Positions 44,418 to 53,402 of a DNA stretch of 64,000 bases are shown in pieces. How positions within the stretch are numbered: the first letter of the stretch is position 1; each line of letters starts with the position of its first letter. Origin of the DNA: Pacificibacter marinus (GTDB lineage Bacteria; Pseudomonadota; Alphaproteobacteria; Rhodobacterales; Rhodobacteraceae); the NCBI RefSeq assembly GCF_900109555.1, contig NZ_FNZV01000003.1:62001-126000 (forward strand), read 5' to 3'. The notes under the pieces are model-generated. The model ran no database searches. It worked only from the letters and a program-made list of their open reading frames with translations, and was not told the DNA's origin. The position numbers and the translations under genes were made by a program.

Positions 44418-47400
44418 ATGAGCACACCCACATTCATACATCTGCGCACCCATACCGAATATTCGCTTTTAGAAGGCGCGCTTCGGCTGAAAAAACTCAG
44501 TGGCATGGTGGCAGACATGAACATGCCTGCTGTTGCCGTGACCGACACCAATAACCTGTTCTGTGCATTGGAATTTTCCGAATATGCGTCAGGCGCTGGC
44601 GTGCAGCCTATCGTGGGGTGCCAGGTCGATGTGACCTTTGACGCGCCGGCACCGGGCGAACAATTGCGACCGCCTGCGCCTGTTGTTTTGCTGGCGAAAA
44701 CCGAACGCGGGTATGAGCATTTGATGAAGCTCAATTCCTGTCTGTACATCGACAACGGTGGGCAATTACCGCAGGTCAGCCTTGATGAGTTGCAGCAATA
44801 TTCCGAAGGGTTGATTTGTTTGACAGGCGGCGCGGGTGGGCCGTTGGGGCAACTGATCCAAGCCAGTCAAACGCCTAAAGCTCAAGCTTTGGTCGATCGT
44901 TTAAAAACGATTTATGGCGACTGTTTGTATATGGAATTGCAACGCCATCCCGGTGAAAATGGCCAATACACCATTGGTGAAATGGCGACAGAGCGTTGGT
45001 TCATTGAAACGGCCTATGCGATGGATATCCCGCTGGTTGCAACCAATGATGTCTATTTCCCGAAAACTGACATGTATGAGGCCCATGACGCGTTGATTTG
45101 TATCGGCGCTGGGGCCTATGTGGACCAATCTGGCCCGCGTCGCCGTTTGACCCCACAGCATTACTTCAAAAGCCCTGCGGAAATGGCGGCCTTGTTTGCT
45201 GATTTGCCAGAAGCGATTGAGAACACAGTTGAAATCGCTAAGCGCTGCGCGTTTAAAACTTACAAACGCGACCCGATTTTGCCCAAATTTGCCGATGACG
45301 AGGTCGCCGAGCTGCGACGCCAAGCCGAGCAAGGTCTGCGTGACCGTTTAGCCATTATTCCGCACGCGGTTGAGGTCAGTGAATATGAAGCCCGTCTGGA
45401 TTTTGAGCTTAAAATCATCGAAGGTATGGGGTTTCCGGGCTACTTTTTGATTGTTGCTGACTTTATCAAATGGGCCAAAGATCAGGGCATTCCTGTTGGG
45501 CCGGGTCGTGGATCTGGTGCGGGGTCACTGGTGGCCTATGCGCTGTTGGTCACAGACCTTGATCCATTGCGATACTCTTTGCTGTTCGAGCGGTTTTTGA
45601 ACCCTGAACGTGTGTCCATGCCCGATTTCGACATCGACTTTTGTATGGATCGCCGCGAAGAAGTGATCCGCTATGTGCAAGATAAATATGGTCGTGACAA
45701 AGTGGGGCAAATCATCACGTTCGGTGCGCTTTTGTCGAAAGCGGCCGTGCGCGATATTGGGCGTGTGCTGCAAATGCCATATGGGCAAGTCGACCGTTTG
45801 TCGAAATTGATCCCTGTTGAGGGCGTCAAACCTGTGTCTATCGAACAGGCGCTGTTAGACGAGCCGCGTTTGCGCGAAGAGGCGAAAAACGAAGAGGTCG
45901 TGGACCGGCTGCTCACATACGGCCAACAGGTCGAAGGCCTGCTGCGCAACGCATCCACCCACGCGGCGGGTGTTGTGATTGGCGATCGGCCTATTGATAT
46001 GTTGGTGCCGCTGTATCAAGATCCGCGTTCTGACATGCCAGCCACCCAGTTCAACATGAAATGGGTCGAGCAAGCCGGACTGGTGAAATTTGACTTTTTG
46101 GGCCTGAAAACCCTGACAGTCATTCAATCCGCGATGAATTTGATTTTCAAATCGGGGCGCCCGCTGCATGTCGATGCCGCTGGCAACACATTGTACGAAC
46201 CTGCCGCTGGCGGTGAAAACCAGATTAACTTGATCCCGCTCGATGATGAGAAAACCTATAAGCTCTATGCTGCGGCGAAAACCGTTGCTGTGTTTCAGGT
46301 TGAGAGCTCGGGCATGATGTCAGCGCTGCGCCAGATGAAACCGACCTGTATCGAAGATATCGTGGCGCTTGTTGCGCTATATCGTCCTGGTCCGATGGAA
46401 AATATCCCGACCTATTGTGAGGTGAAAAACGGTACCAAAGAACTTGAATCTGTGCATCCGTCTATTGATCACATATTGGCCGAAACCCAAGGGATCATCG
46501 TTTACCAAGAACAGGTGATGCAGATCGCGCAGGTCATGGCGGGTTATTCGCTTGGCGGGGCTGATTTGCTACGACGTGCGATGGGTAAAAAGATCAAAGA
46601 GGCGATGGACGCCGAGCGCCCGAAATTCGAAGAGGGCGCCGCCAAAAATGGCGTCCCTGCGAAAAAGGCCTCTGAGGTTTTCGATCTCTTGGAAAAATTC
46701 GCCAACTACGGATTTAACAAATCTCACGCGGCCGCCTATGCGGTTGTATCCTACCAAACGGGGTGGCTCAAAGCGAACCATCCGATTGAATTCATGGCCG
46801 GTGTGATGAACTGCGATATCCATCTTACGGACAAGCTGTCGATCTTTGCCGAAGAGGTCAAACGCGGCTTGGATGTCGAGATCATTCCACCCTGCATCAA
46901 TCGCTCGCTTGCGACGTTTGATGTGGTCGATCAAAAGCTGGTCTACGCGCTGGGCGCTTTGAAAAACGTTGGCGGCGATGCTATGCAATTGATCGTCAAT
47001 GCGCGCATTGAAGGCGGCAAAGACTTTGTCACCTTGTTTGATTTTGCCCGCCGCGTTGACATCAAACGTGTTGGCAAGCGCCCGTTGGAAATGTTGGCGC
47101 GCGCAGGTGCTTTTGATCAACTCGACAGCAATCGTCGCCGCGTGTTCGACAGTTTGGACAGCTTGGTGCAGTATTCCGCTGCGATCCATGAACAAAAGGC
47201 GTCTAACCAAGTGTCTTTGTTTGGTGAGGCTGGCGATGATTTGCCCGAGCCGCGCCTGTCCCCCGCGAGTGATTGGGTGTCGTCCGAGCGCCTGATGGAA
47301 GAACAAAAAGCCATCGGATTTTTCCTATCGGGGCACCCGCTGGATGACTACGCCGCAGCCTTGAAGCGTAAAAAAGTTCAAACCATTGCCGAGGCCGAAA

Positions 47401-47939
47401 GACTTGCACAACAACACGGGTCCGCGACGGTGCAGGTCGGCGTGATGGTGTCGGGCTTTCGCGAGATGAAATCATCCAAAGGGAATCGTTATTTTCGGAT
47501 GAATATTTCTGACAGCACGGGGCAGATTTCGGGTATTGCCATGTTTGCGCGCAAGGTCGAAGACCTGATGGCCGCACGTGCCGTGTTTGAGCAAACTGAC
47601 AAAGTTGTGGCCACTTTAGAAGCCAAATTCAACGACGGTCAGTTTGATCCGACGATTCGATCTGTCGCGGTGATGGAAACCGTTGTGGCTGATGCCGGTG
47701 CCGCTGGGCTCAAGATTTTTTGTGACGAAGTCTCTGCTGTCGGCACCGTGAATGATCTGTTGATCCGCGTGACGGCCGAGGCCAAAACCCGCCCCAAAGG
47801 CATGATCAGTTTTTGTCTGATGGCGCCTGATCTACCGGGTGAAGTTGATATCGAAATCGAGCAACCATTCCATATCACCCCCGAGATCAAAGGCGCGATC
47901 AAGTCGCTGGATGGGGTGGTAATGGTGGAGGATTATTGA
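44418..47939 (+). CDS. dnaE: DNA polymerase III alpha subunit
   Basis: DnaE1 (1173 residues) is the replicative polymerase. The PHP domain starts FIHLRTHTEYSLLEGALRL. The polymerase active site PDFDIDFCMDRREEVI is near residue 400, with VGPGRGSGAGSLVAYAL before it. The helix-hairpin-helix region contains GFNKSHAAAYAV, and an OB fold (VQVGVMVSGFREMKS) is near residue 1010. It is divergent from xdhA; the 223-base gap has no clear SD for dnaE. Its stop overlaps the next gene's ATG (TGATG). Confidence 0.97.
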   Translation: MSTPTFIHLRTHTEYSLLEGALRLKKLSGMVADMNMPAVAVTDTNNLFCALEFSEYASGAGVQPIVGCQVDVTFDAPAPGEQLRPPAPVVLLAKTERGYEHLMKLNSCLYIDNGGQLPQVSLDELQQYSEGLICLTGGAGGPLGQLIQASQTPKAQALVDRLKTIYGDCLYMELQRHPGENGQYTIGEMATERWFIETAYAMDIPLVATNDVYFPKTDMYEAHDALICIGAGAYVDQSGPRRRLTPQHYFKSPAEMAALFADLPEAIENTVEIAKRCAFKTYKRDPILPKFADDEVAELRRQAEQGLRDRLAIIPHAVEVSEYEARLDFELKIIEGMGFPGYFLIVADFIKWAKDQGIPVGPGRGSGAGSLVAYALLVTDLDPLRYSLLFERFLNPERVSMPDFDIDFCMDRREEVIRYVQDKYGRDKVGQIITFGALLSKAAVRDIGRVLQMPYGQVDRLSKLIPVEGVKPVSIEQALLDEPRLREEAKNEEVVDRLLTYGQQVEGLLRNASTHAAGVVIGDRPIDMLVPLYQDPRSDMPATQFNMKWVEQAGLVKFDFLGLKTLTVIQSAMNLIFKSGRPLHVDAAGNTLYEPAAGGENQINLIPLDDEKTYKLYAAAKTVAVFQVESSGMMSALRQMKPTCIEDIVALVALYRPGPMENIPTYCEVKNGTKELESVHPSIDHILAETQGIIVYQEQVMQIAQVMAGYSLGGADLLRRAMGKKIKEAMDAERPKFEEGAAKNGVPAKKASEVFDLLEKFANYGFNKSHAAAYAVVSYQTGWLKANHPIEFMAGVMNCDIHLTDKLSIFAEEVKRGLDVEIIPPCINRSLATFDVVDQKLVYALGALKNVGGDAMQLIVNARIEGGKDFVTLFDFARRVDIKRVGKRPLEMLARAGAFDQLDSNRRRVFDSLDSLVQYSAAIHEQKASNQVSLFGEAGDDLPEPRLSPASDWVSSERLMEEQKAIGFFLSGHPLDDYAAALKRKKVQTIAEAERLAQQHGSATVQVGVMVSGFREMKSSKGNRYFRMNISDSTGQISGIAMFARKVEDLMAARAVFEQTDKVVATLEAKFNDGQFDPTIRSVAVMETVVADAGAAGLKIFCDEVSAVGTVNDLLIRVTAEAKTRPKGMISFCLMAPDLPGEVDIEIEQPFHITPEIKGAIKSLDGVVMVEDY

Positions 47940-49054
47940 TGCGGGCCATAGGTTTTATAGCGGCACTCGCGGTTTTGCCTGCATGTCAAATGGGCTTGCC
48001 CGTCACGCAAAACATGGCATCAGCGCCACGTCCCGACACGGATGGAGCCACACAAACCTCAACTGCACAAGCGCATTTGTCCGATGCTTTTGAACAAGCC
48101 GCATTGGGTGTCGCCGATCAGCCTAAGCCTCAGAAAAAAAGTCTGTTTGGATTTTTAAAACCTGCGAAACAGTCGCAACCATCTGTTTTGGCTGGCACGG
48201 AAATTGAAGTCGTGGATGGCGCGCAAACGGGGGCAGATGACGCGACTGCGCTCAACGGTATCGTGGCCATAAATCTTCCGGTTGAGACCGCTGAAACTTC
48301 TGGAAACACCGCCGTTATAGACGCCGCCACACCGACGAAACCTGGTCTTGGCGGTGTGTTTGGGTTTTTGAAACGCAAACCAACGGGCGCGCCCCAAGTC
48401 GTTGCGCTCAAAGCGCCTAACCCCTTGAATGTACCTATATCGGATACGCAAGCGGTTGTGCCGGAAGGATCTGAAATTCCAGTGGTGCCAAAGGCCGTGA
48501 CCCCAAAACGGTCGCTCTTGGGGTTATTCAAATCCAACGGTCAGACCCGTGCGCGTCACATACCGTTGTCGACCGTTGCACGCGGCGAAGTTTTGCCGTT
48601 TGGCACGGTGGGGATCACCTGTGAAGCTCGTAAAAAAGACATGGGCAAAGCGGTCGCTCAGTTCCCGCATAAAGGCAAAGCAACATGGCAGTTGTTTGAC
48701 ACTGACCCCACAAGTATCACGCCGCGCACGCAGTATATCACTGGGTTTTCAGATGGATGCGCGCGGCAAGTGACCGCTGCGTTGATCTTGTTTGGCGCGC
48801 CCAGCCTGCATGAGGTGCATCGCTATTCCACGGCACAAAACAAAGTGCTGTGGTCGAGCGCTGACAATTCATACGAGGCGATTAAATCCTCTGCTTGCGG
48901 TGTGCCGCACAAAACGCCATGCCCCGCAGGTAAGATTGAGTCATTGGAACAAAACCTTGCCTTTGTATCGATCTATAAACAGTTCGGCGATGCCAAAGGT
49001 TGGCTGGAGTTATTGCTGCACGATGGCAGTATGAAAACCCAAGAAATGCGGTGA
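47939..49054 (+). CDS. Lipoprotein with three FGFLK-type repeats, unknown function
   Basis: This 371-residue protein begins MRAIGFIAALAVLPACQ, with lipobox LPAC (C16). A low-complexity region of about 180 residues contains three related basic motifs: KSLFGFLK (about 67-74), GVFGFLKRK (139-147) and KRSLLGLFK (190-198). A folded C-terminal domain of about 155 residues has several cysteines (GITCEARKK, GCARQ, SACGVPHKTPCPAG). I do not recognise the family. It is coupled to dnaE by a TGATG overlap, with GGAGG seven bases before the ATG. Confidence 0.85.
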   Translation: MRAIGFIAALAVLPACQMGLPVTQNMASAPRPDTDGATQTSTAQAHLSDAFEQAALGVADQPKPQKKSLFGFLKPAKQSQPSVLAGTEIEVVDGAQTGADDATALNGIVAINLPVETAETSGNTAVIDAATPTKPGLGGVFGFLKRKPTGAPQVVALKAPNPLNVPISDTQAVVPEGSEIPVVPKAVTPKRSLLGLFKSNGQTRARHIPLSTVARGEVLPFGTVGITCEARKKDMGKAVAQFPHKGKATWQLFDTDPTSITPRTQYITGFSDGCARQVTAALILFGAPSLHEVHRYSTAQNKVLWSSADNSYEAIKSSACGVPHKTPCPAGKIESLEQNLAFVSIYKQFGDAKGWLELLLHDGSMKTQEMR

Positions 49055-49076
49055 ACGCGCCGCATTTGATAGGTGC

Positions 49077-49313
49077 TTACCAGTGCGGAGGGCGCTGATC
49101 TGCCAGTGCGATTGTGCCGCCACCATCCGCCTCGCGCCCTGCTTCACGCTGCATCAGCATGGCAAGACGGCGTGTCGAGATATCGATCACTTTTTCTTGG
49201 CGGGCGACAACATCAGACAGGTCTTCAACCGTTTTGGTTAAATGTGCGATCTGTTCTTCCAGCGCCAACATACGTGTCTCGGATTGGGTCATGTGGCTTG
49301 CGTGCTCTGTCAT
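49077..49313 (-). CDS. slyX: SlyX family protein
   Basis: This 78-residue protein begins MTEHASHMTQSETRMLALEEQIAHLTKTVEDL. It has a long amphipathic coiled coil and ends in the RPPHW tail typical of SlyX. The biochemical role is unknown. AAAGGA lies eight bases before the ATG at 49313. It is convergent with the lipoprotein gene and divergent from hisS. Confidence 0.85.
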   Translation of the reverse strand: MTEHASHMTQSETRMLALEEQIAHLTKTVEDLSDVVARQEKVIDISTRRLAMLMQREAGREADGGGTIALADQRPPHW

Positions 49314-49496
49314 CTGGGTGGTCCTTTGGCGATCTTATGTTTGAACAATGTGTAACTTAGGTGAAATCATCGGGGATTTCACCTGCAATCTGCGCCAATT
49401 GCTTGCTCTGATCCCCCCCTTGGGCTATGCCGCGCGCAAGTGCAACCACAAGTGCAGCGAGCAAAGCTGTGCCGTGAGACCTCAGGAGCTGCCCCA

Positions 49497-51005
49497 ATGG
49501 CAAAGCCCAAAAAGACCCCGCGCCCCAAGGCCATCACGCCAAAGGGCTTTCAAGATTACTTTGGCGTTGAAGTGACCGAGCGCAAAACGATGCTCGATCA
49601 GATCGCTGAAGTCTATCATCTATACGGGTTTGAGGCGCTGGAAACCTCGGCTGTGGAAACGGTCGAAGCGCTGGGGAAATTCTTACCAGACGTGGACCGC
49701 CCCAATGAGGGTGTGTTTGCATGGCAAGAGGATGCGGACCTAGAAAAGCCCGGTGATTGGATGGCCTTGCGCTATGACATGACCGCCCCTTTGGCGCGGG
49801 TTGCGGCACAGTACCGCAATGATTTGCCATCACCATACCGTCGTTTTGCAATGGGCCCTGTGTGGCGTAATGAAAAACCTGGCCCAGGCCGGTTCCGTCA
49901 GTTCTACCAGTGTGACGCTGATACAGTTGGTGCGCCAAGTGTCGCCGCCGATGCCGAAATTTGCATGATGCTGTCTGACACATTGGAAGCCGTTGGCATT
50001 CCACGTGGCGACTATATTATTCGCGTCAACAACCGCAAAGTTTTGAACGGCGTGATGGAGGTTGCAGGCGTTTTGGACCCAAGCGATCCTACCAAGTTTG
50101 AAGACGAACGAGGCACTGTGTTGCGCGCCATTGATAAGCTCGACAAATTTGGCGATGCGGGGGTGCGGTTGCTTTTGGGCAAAGGCCGCATGGATGACAG
50201 TGGAGACTTTACCGATGGTGCCGGCCTGACCGATGCGCAGGCAGATATTGTCATGGGCTTTATGGATGCCAAACGTGAAACAGGCGCCGAAACAGTCGCG
50301 CGTCTCATGGAACTTGTCGGCGACTCACAGGTGGGTGCTGAGGGTGTGGCCGAGTTGGAAACCATAGCAGATTTGATGGCTCAAGGCGGCTATGGCCCTG
50401 ACCGCATCGTGATCGACCCCAGCGTTGTACGTGGTTTGGGCTACTACACTGGTCCTGTGTACGAGGCCGAATTGACGTTCGAAGTCAAAGACGAAAAAGG
50501 CCGTCCACGTCAATTTGGGTCTGTCGCAGGCGGGGGACGTTATGACGATTTGGTCAAACGCTTTACTGGCCAAGAAGTCCCTGCCACGGGCGTGTCCATC
50601 GGTGTTGACCGTTTGCTGGCCGCTTTGCGCGCCAAAGGCCGTATGGGCGATCAGCCTGCGGGGCCTATTGTGGTCACCGTGATGGATAAAGCGCGGATCG
50701 GCGATTATATGGAAATGGTTTCGGAATTGCGCCAAGCTGGTATTCGCGCCGAGATGTATTTGGGCAATCCCAAGAACTTTGGCAACCAGTTGAAATACGC
50801 TGACAAACGTCAAAGCCCTGTTGCGATCATCCAAGGTGACGATGAACATGAACGCGGTGTTATTCAAATCAAAGACCTGATCTTGGGCGCAAAATTGGCG
50901 GAGAATGCCACGCTTGAAGAATGGAAAGAACGCCCCTCACAATATGAGGTGCCACGCGGTGATATCATCGCCAAAGTGCGCGAAATTATTGAGATGTATT
51001 CCTAA
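49497..51005 (+). CDS. hisS: Histidyl-tRNA synthetase
   Basis: This 502-residue class II synthetase is longer than E. coli HisS, as is usual in alphaproteobacteria. Motifs seen are [14 protein letters not shown] (motif 2 region), [17 protein letters not shown] and the histidine-specific [13 protein letters not shown]. The ATG at 49497 has AGGAG eight bases upstream; the frame opens further, without support. Its stop overlaps the hisZ ATG, giving a hisS-hisZ-hisG operon that links tRNA charging and histidine synthesis. Confidence 0.97.
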   Translation: MAKPKKTPRPKAITPKGFQDYFGVEVTERKTMLDQIAEVYHLYGFEALETSAVETVEALGKFLPDVDRPNEGVFAWQEDADLEKPGDWMALRYDMTAPLARVAAQYRNDLPSPYRRFAMGPVWRNEKPGPGRFRQFYQCDADTVGAPSVAADAEICMMLSDTLEAVGIPRGDYIIRVNNRKVLNGVMEVAGVLDPSDPTKFEDERGTVLRAIDKLDKFGDAGVRLLLGKGRMDDSGDFTDGAGLTDAQADIVMGFMDAKRETGAETVARLMELVGDSQVGAEGVAELETIADLMAQGGYGPDRIVIDPSVVRGLGYYTGPVYEAELTFEVKDEKGRPRQFGSVAGGGRYDDLVKRFTGQEVPATGVSIGVDRLLAALRAKGRMGDQPAGPIVVTVMDKARIGDYMEMVSELRQAGIRAEMYLGNPKNFGNQLKYADKRQSPVAIIQGDDEHERGVIQIKDLILGAKLAENATLEEWKERPSQYEVPRGDIIAKVREIIEMYS

Positions 51006-52105
51006 TGCCCGTCACTTCTATTTCCAAATCCCGTGTGCAGGCCGAAGCTGCACGTCTGAAAGCGTACTTTGAAAGCCAAGGGGCGCTTGGCGTTGAAACG
51101 GATATTTTGTTGCCCGCCGAGGTGCTGTTGGACCTGTATGGTGAAGACATTCGTCACCGTGCCTATGTGACCAGCGATCCTGCGCGCGGCGAAATGATGC
51201 TGCGCCCTGATTTCACAGTGCCCGTGGTGCAAATGCATATGGACAGCGGTGCTGACCCAGCGCGCTACACCTATGCGGGCGAAGTATTTCGTAAGCAAGA
51301 CGATATGCTGGACCGCGATCCTGAATACATTCAGGTGGGGTACGAGGTGTTTGATGGCAACAATCCTGCGGCAGCTGATGCCGAAGTTTTTGCTTTGTTT
51401 TCAAATGTTCTGGCGCCACTTGGGCTGCGTGCTGCCACAGGCGATATCGGTATTTTGATGGCTGCTGTGCGTGGTCTGAACACCACGCAAGCGCGTCGCA
51501 ATGCCTTGCTGCGCCACATTTGGCGACCACGTCGTTTCCGGTCGCTGATGAACCGCTTTTCCGACAAAGGCACGGAAATTCGCGAAGAGAACTTTGCCCG
51601 TGTGCGTGCCAATATGGCTGCCCAAAACGCGCCCGCGATTGGGCTGCGGACGGAAACTGAAATTCTAGATCGTGTTATGGCACTGTCCACAGATGCGTCT
51701 GAGAAACCGATTTCCAGCGGTGAAATTGAGCTACTCAATGATATTTTGTCGCTCAAAGAAACCTTGCCAAATGTGCTGTCTGCCTTGCGCGATATTGCCG
51801 TTGATATGGAAGCGATCTTGCCCGCAGTGAACCAACTGCGCGCCCGTGTAGATGCGTTGGATGCACGCGGTGTGGATGTTGAAAACCTTGAGTTTGAAAC
51901 ATCATATGGCCGCACATCGATGGAATATTACGATGGGTTTGTCTTTGGGTTTTACGCAGAAGGCCGCGCAGATTTGCCGCCGGTTGCCACGGGCGGGCGC
52001 TATGATGCGCTTTGCTCTGTGTTGGGGCAGGGGCGGTCTATTCCGGCCGTCGGTGGTGTGATGCGCCCCGCGATGATTTTGGCTGTTCAGGAGGATGTGC
52101 TATGA
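51005..52105 (+). CDS. hisZ: ATP phosphoribosyltransferase regulatory subunit
   Basis: HisZ (366 residues) is a catalytically inactive HisS paralogue that activates the short HisG. The class II core is visible as MMLRPDFTVPVVQMHM, AGEVFRKQDD and the C-terminal FVFGFYAEGRADLPPVATGGRYDALCSVLG. It overlaps both hisS (TAATG) and hisG (ATGA). Its presence is required because HisG is the short type. Confidence 0.96.
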   Translation: MPVTSISKSRVQAEAARLKAYFESQGALGVETDILLPAEVLLDLYGEDIRHRAYVTSDPARGEMMLRPDFTVPVVQMHMDSGADPARYTYAGEVFRKQDDMLDRDPEYIQVGYEVFDGNNPAAADAEVFALFSNVLAPLGLRAATGDIGILMAAVRGLNTTQARRNALLRHIWRPRRFRSLMNRFSDKGTEIREENFARVRANMAAQNAPAIGLRTETEILDRVMALSTDASEKPISSGEIELLNDILSLKETLPNVLSALRDIAVDMEAILPAVNQLRARVDALDARGVDVENLEFETSYGRTSMEYYDGFVFGFYAEGRADLPPVATGGRYDALCSVLGQGRSIPAVGGVMRPAMILAVQEDVL

Positions 52106-52800
52106 CGATCAAACTTGGCATTCCATCCAAAGGCCGCTTGATGGACAAAACCTTTGACTGGTTCGCAGCGCGTGGAATCACGCTTAAGCAAACCGGTGCC
52201 GAACGTGAATATTCGGGTGTGGTTGAGGGCATGGAGGGCATCGAATTGGTGCTTTTATCTGCATCAGAAATTCCACGCGAATTGGCTGCTGGCCGCATCC
52301 ATTTGGGTGTCACTGGCTCTGATTTGGTGCGCGATAAACTTGTCGGTTGGGACCGCAAACTTGGCGAACTGGCCCCGATGGGGTTTGGTCATGCCGACTT
52401 GATTATCGCCGTGCCAAAAGCATGGGTCGATGTTGACACGCTGGATGATTTGGATGCTGCGGCGGCTGCGTTTCGCGCGCGCCACGGGTTTCGCATGCGC
52501 ATCGCAACCAAGTATCATCACCTTGTACATGAGTTTTTGAAAGCGCATGGCGTTGCTGATTATCAACTGGTGGATTCGCAAGGGGCCACAGAGGGCACTG
52601 TGAAAAACCTGACGGCTGAGGCCGTCGCCGATATCACATCAACGGGGGACACTTTGCGTGCGAACCACTTAAAGGTTTTGTCAGGTGAGCCTGTTCATAA
52701 ATCGCAAGCCACGTTGTTCAAAAGCCGGACTGCGCCTTGGTTGGACGAAGATCGTCTGGTGATGTCAGAGTTGAAAAACAAATTGGAATTGGGTGACTAG
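52102..52800 (+). CDS. hisG: ATP phosphoribosyltransferase, short form
   Basis: This 232-residue HisG catalyses the first step of histidine synthesis (ATP plus PRPP). It begins MTIKLGIPSKGRLMDKTFDWF and has the PRPP-binding stretch ATEGTVKNLTAEAVADITSTG near residue 170. It lacks the C-terminal regulatory domain of long HisG, which fits the adjacent hisZ. GGAGG lies seven bases before the ATG. Confidence 0.97.
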   Translation: MTIKLGIPSKGRLMDKTFDWFAARGITLKQTGAEREYSGVVEGMEGIELVLLSASEIPRELAAGRIHLGVTGSDLVRDKLVGWDRKLGELAPMGFGHADLIIAVPKAWVDVDTLDDLDAAAAAFRARHGFRMRIATKYHHLVHEFLKAHGVADYQLVDSQGATEGTVKNLTAEAVADITSTGDTLRANHLKVLSGEPVHKSQATLFKSRTAPWLDEDRLVMSELKNKLELGD

Positions 52801-52824
52801 CGCGCCCAATTCCAGCGTGACGGA

Positions 52825-53244
52825 TTAAAACAGCCCAAGATCTGCTAGGGATTGGGCCAACTCTGGGGGCAGCTCTTCTTCGTTTTTACGCCCCTTTGGC
52901 ATATCGGCAGGGGCGTCTTCGGGTTTAAGATAACGCCAGCCTTGAAACGCGCGCCGCGCCGCGTTTTGTGTGCGGATCAGAGGTTTCGCCAAAACAATGC
53001 GGCAGCGTTTGATGCCATCTTCGCCGATCACTTCCTCTAGTGCTTTGATTTCTTGACGCGCTTGAATGTCGCCTTTGATGACCCAGTACAAAGAGCCGCC
53101 GTTCAAAAGGGCCTCTTCTTGTTTTGGGCGCATACGGGTGACGTGACCTGAAGTCTGTCCCCCACGCATGGTAAGGCGTTGCTCCAAATCCTCATACGAT
53201 TCGATGCCTACACATAATTTCACTATATGTATGCGTTTTGACAT
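52825..53244 (-). CDS. DUF1489 family protein
   Basis: This 139-residue protein begins MSKRIHIVKLCVGIESYEDLEQRL and contains VTRMRPKQEEALLNGGSLYWVIKGDIQARQ, the characteristic DUF1489 core. The family is restricted, as far as I recall, to alphaproteobacteria, and its function is unknown. The internal YWVIKG part suggests a small RNA- or nucleotide-binding fold, but this is a guess. It is convergent with hisG and divergent from nrdJ. Confidence 0.88.
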   Translation of the reverse strand: MSKRIHIVKLCVGIESYEDLEQRLTMRGGQTSGHVTRMRPKQEEALLNGGSLYWVIKGDIQARQEIKALEEVIGEDGIKRCRIVLAKPLIRTQNAARRAFQGWRYLKPEDAPADMPKGRKNEEELPPELAQSLADLGLF

Positions 53245-53314
53245 GACGTACCTCTAGGTGTTGTGTTAAGGGTAACTCGAAAAATCAACAAACCAGCCTT
53301 TGGATGTCTGTTTT

Positions 53315-53342
53315 TTGACTTGCCCCGTGTTGCTCTTAGCAT
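53315..53342 (+). promoter_or_regulatory. Putative nrdJ promoter
   Basis: TTGACT (53315-53320) and TAGCAT (53337-53342) are 16 bases apart. No cobalamin riboswitch (B12 box) is seen in the 158 bases before nrdJ. Confidence 0.35.
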
Positions 53343-53402
53343 TGTGGCGCGTTATTTCACAGACCTTCTAAACATGACTCGCACAAGATCGGACCGACCA
53401 AT

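Noticed and set aside
44195-44755. A 187-codon extension of the xdhA frame
   Set aside because: It overlaps the dnaE start on the other strand, and the family N-terminus MEITFRLNG begins at 44194.
53245-53402. Cobalamin riboswitch in front of nrdJ
   Set aside because: The gap is only 158 bases and no B12-box-like sequence was seen.
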